Shown here: positions 56,521 to 64,000 of the stretch, one piece after another
Numbering within the stretch: position 1 is the stretch's first letter
How the letters are laid out: the number at the start of each line of letters is the position of its first letter
Assembly (NCBI GenBank): GCA_936432065.2
Contig: OW386285.2
Location: forward strand, 141,141,235 to 141,205,234
Length of the DNA: 64,000 nt
Direction of reading: 5' to 3'
Source of the DNA: Rutpela maculata
Taxonomy: Eukaryota > Arthropoda > Insecta > Coleoptera > Cerambycidae
Position numbers and translations under genes: made by a program
Notes under the pieces: model-generated
Seen by the model: only the letters and a program-made list of their open reading frames with translations
What the model was told of the DNA's origin: nothing
Database searches by the model: none

Positions 56521-57740
56521 CCTTTATTAAGCAACCTTCAATAACTTACAGAATATTTTTCTTAATTTCACCAAATGACGAGCTTCCAAAAATTTACTTT
56601 TTTAGAAACTAGTAGATTCAATACTCATTTTCCTGCATAATGTTCTCACCTGATCTCTTCATGTTGTACATTGTTGTACATTAGGGTTAATCATAAGCCA
56701 GTTGAAAATTAAACTATGTTTAGTCAATACTTAAACAATATTTACAATAATATATCCTAAAAATACAGTAGTGAATTAAACACAATATATTCACATGGAT
56801 ATCTAATAAAACTATAATATGTTGCCCGATACGGTTAGGGATTGTGCACCAGAGCAATGTTCGTGGTACAAGGCCTTTTTCTCACTTCCTATTATTTAAA
56901 AAAAAAAACACTAAAAAAAAAATTTTTCACTTCATTAGCTACAGCTTACTCACTTACAGTGTGCAGTTATTTTGAAAAATAAAGAAATTACCTTCATTCA
57001 CTTTTTTCTCTGTAAATTACACAAGACCGGCAACTCTTCCATTAATGTTTATTTATTTCTCAGTCATATCATAACAAATATTATTTTTGCATACACCGTT
57101 GAAAAGTTGTAATACTAAAATATCAAGTTTTTACGACATATATAGAGGAACATGAAAAATGTGAAAATAGTATTTTTCCTAAAAAAAATGAAAAAGTGCA
57201 ATTTTCTCCACTTTCCAAATCATAAATATGTTTTCATGAGTCTGTTTTTGTATTTTCGAAAGTTGCATAACATATTATGGGTCTCGCTCTTCAACTACTC
57301 CTTATTAATCTTAACGAGTTCGGGCCGTAATAATGAACAAGTTTTTACCTTAACTTTGGCCATCAAAAGGGCCATTAAATTTGTTCTTGTGCTTATCTTA
57401 TGTGGTGGTCGTGTAATGTTGATTGCCTGAAAACGATATTTTTCACTTAACACTAAACTTATTATAACTTATAATACAAAATTCTCCCTTCTTTTGAACA
57501 CTAGGTTATAAATCTGAGAAACTTCAAAATTCGTGTTATCATTCAGAAAACTTAACATGGATATTTAAAATAATACTGAAAGTGTTTGGTTTGAGTGCTT
57601 ACTTACGACGGAATATTTTTAAGTTCTTAAGATTTTTTTTTTTGGATTATAAGTATTTGGGTTTTCTTTATATTAGAGCACAATATAAAGTTTTACTTGC
57701 ATATTTTTCAAAAGCAGTGCTTTAACTTATTTATGGGTAT
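56521..57740. other. No gene seen
   Basis: Noncoding. The plus frame at 57152-57430 is hydrophobic but carries no family motif or splice context. Confidence 0.5.
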
Positions 57741-57744
57741 ACTC

Positions 57745-57960
57745 CAAAATTCAAATTCAAATTTATTTGTATGATATACATTACATAAACATGACAATTC
57801 TGAGAACCTGGCAGCTGAGTTGTGAACAACTTGTGTTTGCCAGGGAAATCTTAATACAGTCGTAATATACAACGAAAATTGATACATATACAGGGAGATC
57901 GAGAAAGACTGAACGTGCCGCTCCCTAAAGATTGTTTTTGTGCCGCATACATACATATGT
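57745..57960 (-). mobile_element. LINE-type 3' end (AAATTTGAATTTGAA tail)
   Basis: The minus strand ends CATACAAATAAATTTGAATT + TGAATTT at 57745-57775, a short T/A-rich direct-repeat terminus common in jockey-like elements. It is preceded by a ~180-bp noncoding stretch with GGCAAACACAAGTTGTTCAC. No RT was recognised upstream. Confidence 0.5.
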
Positions 57961-58737
57961 ACTATTTTCTGGTACTTTCAACATTTTCACGTTGGCGACA
58001 GTGACCTAGTAATTTATATTCAAAATGTATTTACACAAAATGCGAGTTTCTTTATTAACTTACCACACAAGTGACCGTCAACTGATTGCGTTGAAAAACA
58101 CTGATTTATTAGTCAAAAAGGGAGATAAATGATAAAACAAACACAAGCCAATAATAATAACATTCACGAAAATAACAGACATCAGATTGGTAGCAGTGAC
58201 TAGAAAACCAGTCGTTACTCCTAGCAACATAGGAAATTAGTTTTAATAATGTATGTAGAATAAAAATCAATTTTGATAATTTTAGTGACTTTTCCGTGTG
58301 ACGTCACGTTCAGTCTTTCTCAATATCTCGGTAATATAAACAGGAAATAAAGAATATATAATACAAAACTAATTAAAGAAACAGTAAAACGTGAAAAATA
58401 ATATTAATTGAATGAAGCAAAACAGGTAGATAATGAAACTCACGCAGGCATCTGATCGTCTGAACTGGACAAAATATGTCTTGGTGTTCAAAAACATATT
58501 TTTTAATTTCTTCTGAAAACTTTCTTTTATTAAGTATATTTAAATTTTGCTGGATATTTTGTACAGTTTTGGTCAAAAATATGACGAAACTTTGAGAAAT
58601 ATCATTACAACATTTTGGTGTTTTCAACTGTCTGTCCATATTGGATCTAGTTCCAAATCGGGCTCCACATTTAGAGAAAAAGGATACACACCCAATATCT
58701 GAGTAATATTGGGATAAATCTCTTGTTCAGAAAGAAA
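57961..58737. other. No confident gene
   Basis: The minus frame 58373-58639 (containing KYVFEHQDIFCPVQTIRC) is not recognised and shows no splice or family support. Confidence 0.4.
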
Positions 58738-58812
58738 TTGAATGCCCCGACCGGGAATCGAACCCGAGACCCTAGGCTGAGATTGAACTTCGTTTGCCTC
58801 TCCACCATTATC
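58738..58812 (-). repeat. tRNA-like (SINE head) block
   Basis: On the minus strand, GGTCTCGGGTTCGATTCCCG + GTCGGGGC contains an excellent B box and T-arm, preceded by GATAATGGTGGAGAGGCAAAC as a degraded A-box region. The 3' side continues as noncoding sequence (CATTCAATTTCTTTCTGAAC), as in a SINE body. Not a valid tRNA cloverleaf by eye. Confidence 0.55.
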
Positions 58813-58999
58813 TACTACGTGCTATTTCAATCATTGCAGTGTATTTTATATAAGCGTTAGTTTCATTTTCTGCAGGTACATTGGGTTTGGGTTGTGTAAA
58901 AAAGTTATTTGTGAAATTATGTGTTTTATGGTTTACTGTTATCATCTGATTTTTAGTACGTTTAATGTAAGAGACTGCAATGAGTCACTTATTTTTACA

Positions 59000-59770
59000 T
59001 CACCGTCTTTAGTTAATGAGATTAACTAATGTTATTACCTCTGGTGTTCCTCGAGGGTCAAGCCTTGGTCCACTTCTGTACTTTTTGTGTACTAACGATT
59101 TAATTTATTGACTGTAAGTCTTTAATGCGGATAATTTAGATATATTATCAGCTATGACTTGCATTTATGACCCTAGAAAGTTGTAATATGTAATAAGTTA
59201 TTTATGTTCATTCTTCGTATCTATATGATAAGTTAGACCTTAACAAGACAAAATAATATATAAATTTCAATTCAGTAATAAAACATCTCTACGTAATTCT
59301 TATAAATATTTCGGAGTAATATTTAATTGTAATGTTTCTTTTAATGATTATAATTCTAAAACTACCTAAAACTATGAAGTTTTATGGATCCTTTGTAAGA
59401 AATTATAAAAAAATACCGATTGACGTTTTAAAGATCTTGTATTTCACATGTCCGCTGTGAGCTTGATTATGCATCTCTGGGATGATATCCATATTACAAT
59501 TGATTCAAAAATGATTTCTATAACATTTGAAGCTTAAAGCAGATGATATTTACCCTGAAACAGAAATAGACTTTTACTATTTAACTAATAAATGTTACTA
59601 ATGTTTGTGCACAAGTCATCACATAATATAATTTACTTTGTGATATCAGTTTTAATGTACCTAAAATTAGTGCCAAGCCTAAGCTAATTTATAGATATAA
59701 AATAATTGTGAGAGCGTTTTATAATATATTTTAGAAATACCAAATATGTAATGTATAAATCGTGTTCACT
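59000..59770 (+). mobile_element. Degenerate LINE RT remnant, plus strand
   Basis: 59035-59110 reads VITSGVPRGSSLGPLLYFLC + TNDLIY (motif before the catalytic box), followed by FNADNLDILSA where a FADD box is expected (one Asp replaced by Asn). 59265-59350 reads FSNKTSLRNSYKYFGVIFNC + NVSFNDY, the LGVIFD..L.F..H segment. Later pieces (VSLIMHLWDDIHITIDSKM) correspond to the YASPVW region. Many stops; inactive. Confidence 0.75.
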
Positions 59771-60048
59771 ACTTTATATTTTCCTGTAAGTGGTCTTTTG
59801 TTGGGTGATAAAGCTATAATTTATATAATAGATAATTTCACAATTTTGGCCGTCTTCATTAAAACCCGTTTCTATTTATTGTGCTTTATTAGGTACATGT
59901 GATTTATTCAATTTATTATAGTAATAATGTTTTTCTTGACCATCGTAAAAAACATCTTTGTACAGAAATCCGTTTTATAACAGTCTGAAATAAAATATCG
60001 AATGAAATATGTCTGTATTAGTATGTATGTGTTTGTATATGTACCATC

Positions 60049-60120
60049 ACCGTAGCTCAGTCGGTTAAGGCTTATTGTATGTAACCTCGGGATTGAGAAC
60101 TTCGATACCGTGTGGATCCC
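60049..60120 (+). repeat. tRNA-like (SINE head) block at a LINE junction
   Basis: CCGTAGCTCAGTCGGTTAAGG is a very good tRNA D-arm/A box, similar to the SINE head at 52345-52572. The B-box position (GAGAACTTCGATACC) is degraded. The sequence changes to LINE coding text (GLLYKLNAFDFP) at about 60120. Confidence 0.55.
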
Positions 60121-60835
60121 GGGCCTACTCTACAAACTTAACGCGTTTGATTTCCCAACGCACATAACCAAACTAATTCGCTCTTTCCTGACAGGTCAGG
60201 GTGAATAATAATAAACTATCAACGCAGCGGGACATTCGCGCGGGCGTCCCCCAGGGGTCGTACCTGTTACCAAGGCTGTACAACTTATACGTCTCTGACT
60301 ACCCGGCGTTTCCCAGTACGAAACTTGTTAAGTACACCGACGGCACGGCCATGTACGCGCACTCGCATCACACGCAAGCGGACAACATGCTCCTAAAGGC
60401 GCACATGGCTCGTGCCACGGCGTACTACGAGAAGTGAAAGATTCGGATCAACCCTGAAGAGTCTGAGGTGATTCTCTTCAAGCGCCGATTCACCGAAAAC
60501 AGGATATTAAGGTCAAATTCAATCGGGGGTAAAGAAATTTCAATTAAACGGTGTATGAAGTATCTGGGGTTTAACTTGAACAAACTTCTGACGTTTAATA
60601 CACACGTAAACGAGATGGTACGAGAGAACCACTCCATGTCCAGGAGTCGGTACCCGCTCCTGGTAAGGGTAGCGGACTTAAGAGAACTAAAAAGAAAATG
60701 TTGTACCGATGGTGATCAGGCCGGCCATCACGCGACGCCGCGCATGCTGCAGCATATCGGCCACGACAATGAAAAAACTCGGAGTTTTAGAACACATATT
60801 TTTGTGCCTCATTTTTGATTCCGGCGGGTTGATTA
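60120..60835 (+). mobile_element. LINE RT fragment, unusually GC-rich
   Basis: 60120-60195 encodes GLLYKLNAFDFPTHITKLIR + SFLTGQ; after a break, 60225-60435 gives IRAGVPQGSYLLPRLYNLYV, SDYPAFPSTK and VKYTDGTAMYAHS (catalytic FADD-type box reads YTDG), then MARATAYYEK. After a stop, 60438-60600 gives INPEESEVILFKRRF, KRCMKYLGFNLNKLLTFNTH and later RYPLLVRVADL. This matches the jockey/I-type insect LINE RT (AGVPQGS.LGP.LYN.Y.SD.P, INP.K.E.I.F.RR, VKYLG..LD.KLT...H). GC content is well above the surrounding DNA, suggesting a recent arrival from a GC-richer family, but the catalytic box is damaged. Confidence 0.85.
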
Positions 60836-62804
60836 CTAATGTTGTACTGAAATATATAAACTGTTACTACTCGTACCACAATTTGGTCCATATTAGAAAA
60901 TTAAATACCGCTTGTGTTAATGACTCAAACATTTTCAGTACGTTCTATCCTACCCAGTGCTGTGTACAGAAGTTTGCAAAATTAAGAAATCGTAGAATGG
61001 CGAGTTGAATTTTGCAATATCTTACCTCCACTTGCAAAAAGTTTCAATCAGATAATATGTTACGATAAGGCAGTAATGAAAAGATTTATCAGTAAACGTA
61101 TCAACTTAACTTCGATTAAAGTTAATATTTTACGGTATTATTACTCGCGTATTCTTTGTTTGCGTTTTAAATAATTAAATAAGTAATTATGTATGTCAAC
61201 ATTTACTGTAAATATATCAATAATGATTAAGCGAATGTTCGCACATTCCAGGTGTGTTTTGCTAGAAAAACCAGTCGATAAATTGCATTGGCATTTTAAA
61301 AGGTTTAGTCGGTGAGAAATATATTTCGTTTCTAGGAAATTTTAATTGAACGTGAAATTAAATTTATAATCTCGACTTCTCATCCAGAGAACTATTTTAA
61401 AGAAAATAATATCCATAATATTTATTTTCCATTATATTACCATAACATCTTGATTATTAACATGCGAATTAATGAATATGTATTTTTTCTTATCTTAAAG
61501 ATCGTTTAAAAAATTTATTTTTATAATGCAGAATAATACATTGTTTTGCTTTGTAAATGCTAATAATAGGTAACTATGTAGAGCAGATTTTTATTATTCC
61601 TAACAGGTCACCATGTCATCGCTAGACAGTTACATTCACAAGTATTCCACTATTTAATAAATAAAAATGTCAACAATATTAAAGTCAAAACGATCCGCTA
61701 AGTGATCACATGCACCGTTTGTTAAGGAGAAGGCATGTTGACCTGAACTATTTACTTATTTCATTAAAGTTCTAAAAATATAACTACAATTTCAAAACTT
61801 ACTTCGGTAGCTAATTAAAAAAGATAACTTCTAGAACTCGATTAAAAATTCAATGGAAAGAGTCTAGTTTGCATTTCATATGTTCGGTGACAGCTACATA
61901 CAGGTTTTTTTAGCTGCTAACGTATTCATATTGGCACCTGATTTACGAGCACCCTCATAATTCAGTTGTTCTCCTGACACCAACTAAATAAACCTGATGA
62001 CATCAGCAACATCATCCTAACCATGGTGACTTTATTAAAACAGATATTTGATGTCAGCCCGTAAGCGAGCAGCGCGATGTCTTTTTTATTTTCATCAACT
62101 CTATCTGTGACATGAGACCAGCTCATACTTTTGACGAGATAAATTAATATTATTTCTTCTGTTGTACGACTTCATCTGCGATGATAAATTCAATTAAATT
62201 TTATTTGCTGAAAGCTCCCAGTTCAAATCGATATGTATCCTTAAGTTGTCTCAATTCAATAGTGAATAATTACTTAAAATGTCGGTGACAATTAAATTTG
62301 TAAATGTTTTTACTTAATTTATTGTCATTCGCTATTGCAATCAATTTAGTTAAAAAATAGGTTCCTTTATTAACTTTCTCATTCGGTCTATCACTAATAA
62401 TTCAGTCTACTATTAGTTTATTATCGCATATGATAATGACATAGAACTTACAAGAGCCACTCAGGCCTTACACGATAGTTTTCTTCAGTTGCAAATATTT
62501 TAAGATCGAATTGTTCCAGCATATCAGTTGGTAAGAGATCTACAGAATACGCATACCATAACTGCTGATCAAACCGACAAAAAGCTATTATGTAACGTGG
62601 TGTTAACGCTTGCAGATCCCTCCATATCCCTCCAATAATGTGAAAATTAATTATTCATTCGTATTCTCAGCGCTATTTTGACGAGAGGATTTGTGTACGA
62701 TTCTTATTTCACTACATTTTGAAATATCAAATGTCTTTTTCCAGTAACAAGTACATGGGAAACTCATATTCTCGGAGACACTTGTTAAAGCACACTACTC
62801 ATCT
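60836..62804. other. No gene seen
   Basis: Nearly 2 kb of AT-rich noncoding DNA with no repeats recognised. It lies 1-3 kb upstream of the kirre/rst exon and could hold intronic regulatory sites, but none can be named from sequence alone. Confidence 0.5.
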
Positions 62805-62925
62805 TAGACAACGTCCATAGCCTATGCTGTCTGGAAGAGGGTTACACATTTGAAAAAACGCAGACAAAATCCATTATACACGGACATTGCCAATATCGAG
62901 GCTGGGAATCGAATCCAGTACATGT
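62805..62925 (-). mobile_element. Truncated copy of the tRNA-derived SINE
   Basis: Parallel to 52375-52515: AGACAAC..CC, CTGTCTGGAAG.GGGTTACAC, AAAAAACGCAGACA, ATTG(C/T)CAATA.CG.GGCTGGG, TCGAA.CCAG. The tRNA A-box half is missing. It lies 0.75 kb upstream of the host exon. Confidence 0.75.
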
Positions 62926-63094
62926 CCCCAACAAATTGCAATGGGACAAAAGTATCACAAAACTGCCACCGGCAAGAATAGGGATCCGTGCTGTACACGG
63001 ATATCTTTAGATTTAGATTTTACCCGGATATTAGGAGAAGTCGAAGTTTCTAGCAATTAAGAACATCTTGCAGTAATCGAGGAAGTACATACTT

Positions 63095-63460
63095 ATTTAA
63101 GTGGCGAGGTAATAGTTTGAGGCGGTATTAGTATTGAAGAACGAGTCGATCTCGTTGTGTTGCATAATTTCCTAAATGTCATCACTTAACGAGAGACTAT
63201 TCTACAATTCGGATTTCGCACTAGTAGTATGGACTTACCAAGACCTACTTTACCTTATGTAGTCTCCAGACCTTAATCCTGTAGAATATGTGGAATATAA
63301 TGGAAGTATATTCAATTAACAAAAGGAAGCAACTGTTTGATGTCTGTCGGAATTTTGGAATACTATAGAACAAATGGAGATAAACAACCTCATTTTCAGC
63401 TTATCCATCAGATGTAAAACTGGATTTAGTAACAGAGGAGTTCATGGTACCTATAGATAT
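63095..63460 (+). mobile_element. Degenerate Tc1-like transposase remnant
   Basis: 63106-63200 reads EVIV, a stop in place of Trp, then GGISIEERVDLVVLHN, matching VMVWGGIS..GRTDLV.. of Tc1 transposases. 63268-63310 reads SRP..L.PVEYVEYNGS in broken frames (family: SPDLNPIEH.W..L). 63345-63460 reads EFWNTIEQMEINNLIFSLSI, RC, then NRGVHGTYRY, the EEW..IP...I..LI.SM..RC......RGGHTRY tail. The N-terminal DNA-binding part and the second catalytic motif are missing. It ends about 215 bp before the kirre/rst exon. Confidence 0.8.
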
Positions 63461-63662
63461 TGAGACTTTTTATAACAAACGTTGAAAAATTGTCAATTTA
63501 AGTTTGTTTTTTTTTTTTTTGTTTTTTCACTATTATCTCCTTTCCTGTTAGTTCTATCCCAACATTAAATATTAAGTACAGACATTGCAGGGAATGAGAA
63601 CGCTACAACTTTATTTTTATTTTAATATGTTCACAATATAATGCACAATATTGTAAATTATC

Positions 63663-63674
63663 TTTTATTTTCAG
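63663..63674 (+). promoter_or_regulatory. Splice acceptor of the kirre/rst coding exon
   Basis: A pyrimidine-rich tract ending in TTTTCAG lies 21 bases before the ATG at 63696. It is paired with the GTAAGT donor at 63961. An acceptor upstream of the start codon means the 5'UTR is split and the promoter is elsewhere, either in the TE-rich DNA to the left or beyond the window. Confidence 0.85.
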
Positions 63675-63695
63675 ATACAAAACACGACAATCAAA

Positions 63696-63960
63696 ATGAC
63701 TTCTACCCACAAATTTTTACTTCTACTTTTACGGATATCAAGCTTCTGCCTCGTGGGTCTAGCCGAAGTTCCTCGGGAGCAGAAATTTGCCATGGAGCCT
63801 CAGGATCAGACGGCTGTTGTTGGATCACGGGTAACACTACCCTGTAGAGTTATAGGAAAAAGTGGAATTCTTCAATGGACCAAGGATGACTTTGGTTTAG
63901 GAACACACAGAAATCTCAGTGGGTTTGAAAGATATTCAATGATCGGTAGTGACGAAGAAG
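63696..63960 (+). CDS. rst/kirre: First coding exon of a Kirre/Roughest (Neph1-type) Ig adhesion protein
   Basis: The only convincing host exon. Kirre/Rst proteins are single-pass membrane Ig-superfamily receptors that act in homophilic and heterophilic adhesion (myoblast fusion, eye patterning, nephrocyte diaphragm). The ATG at 63696 starts a signal peptide with a Leu-rich core at residues 8-22 and probable cleavage near residue 23. The mature start carries FAMEPQDQTAVVGS, TLPCRV (first Ig Cys), LQWTKDDFGLG (Ig core Trp) and LSGFERYSM, all hallmarks of Ig domain 1 in this family; the partner Cys must lie in the next exon. The exon runs from an acceptor (TTTTATTTTCAG, ending 63674) to a consensus donor GTAAGT at 63961. 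The coding part is 265 nt, so the intron is phase 1 and splits the Gly codon after SDEE. Bases 63675-63695 are 5'UTR, so an upstream noncoding exon must exist. The HRNLSGFERYSM wording is closer to my memory of Kirre than of Rst, but one exon cannot settle the paralogue. Confidence 0.95.
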
Positions 63961-64000
63961 GTAAGTCATAAAGTATTAACATGTTATAGTATTAACATCT

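Noticed and set aside
57152..57430. 92-codon plus frame with hydrophobic segments.
   Set aside because: No homologous motif, no splice context and AT-driven composition; probably chance.
58373..58639. 88-codon minus frame (KYVFEHQDIFCPVQTIRC).
   Set aside because: Protein-like in places but not recognised, with no supporting splice sites, repeat copy or start context visible.

Overview
The window looks like 64 kb of AT-rich nuclear DNA from an insect. I suspect a beetle, but only weakly. I see one host coding exon, at the far right (63675-63960, + strand). It encodes a signal peptide and the start of the first Ig domain of a Kirre/Roughest (Neph1-type) adhesion protein. A splice acceptor precedes its ATG and a GTAAGT donor follows it, so at least one untranslated 5' exon lies further upstream. 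The simplest reading is that most or all of the window is the long first intron or 5' flank of this gene. No rRNA, intact tRNA, CRISPR array, operon or prokaryote-like gene was seen.

The rest is a graveyard of transposable elements. Left third (1-21 kb): LINE reverse transcriptase (RT) fragments (1.8-2.7, 6.2-7.0, 7.4-8.1 kb); a GC-rich hairpin tandem array (3.0 kb); a long fold-back element (4.4-6.1 kb); a TIR element with a tRNA-like insert followed by a perfect 30-bp-stem hairpin (9.3-10.0 kb); a mariner-like C-terminus (10.4 kb); a CACTA-like element with a 3-bp target duplication and a degraded conserved ORF (11.6-12.7 kb); a Helitron end with a Pif1-type helicase remnant and a heat-shock-element-like array (14.2-15.05 kb); and several fold-back repeats (15.8-21 kb).

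Middle (24-42 kb): a LINE with endonuclease and RT remnants (24.9-26.5 kb) that has a sister copy inside a 2.6-kb TIR element with an exact 8-bp target duplication (38.2-40.8 kb). Two further LINE RT remnants, a 30-bp minisatellite (31.3-31.6 kb) and two copies (30.7 and 42.1 kb) of a three-member ~650-bp repeat family (third copy at 18.3 kb) also lie here.

Right third (42.9-63.5 kb): a mariner-like element inserted into the terminal repeat of an older relative (42.9-46.8 kb); tRNA-derived SINEs (52.3 and 62.8 kb); a TIR element encoding a PIN-like plus Cys-rich (CXC-like) protein (52.8-54.9 kb); a LINE RT fragment with an intact YADD box and an (ATT)n tail (55.2-56.5 kb); two more LINE remnants (59.0-60.8 kb); and a dead Tc1 transposase (63.1-63.5 kb) about 200 bp upstream of the host exon. 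The elements are unrelated insertions, so no shared pathway links them. The relationships that matter are nesting order, shared families, and any regulatory sequence they carry inside the gene.
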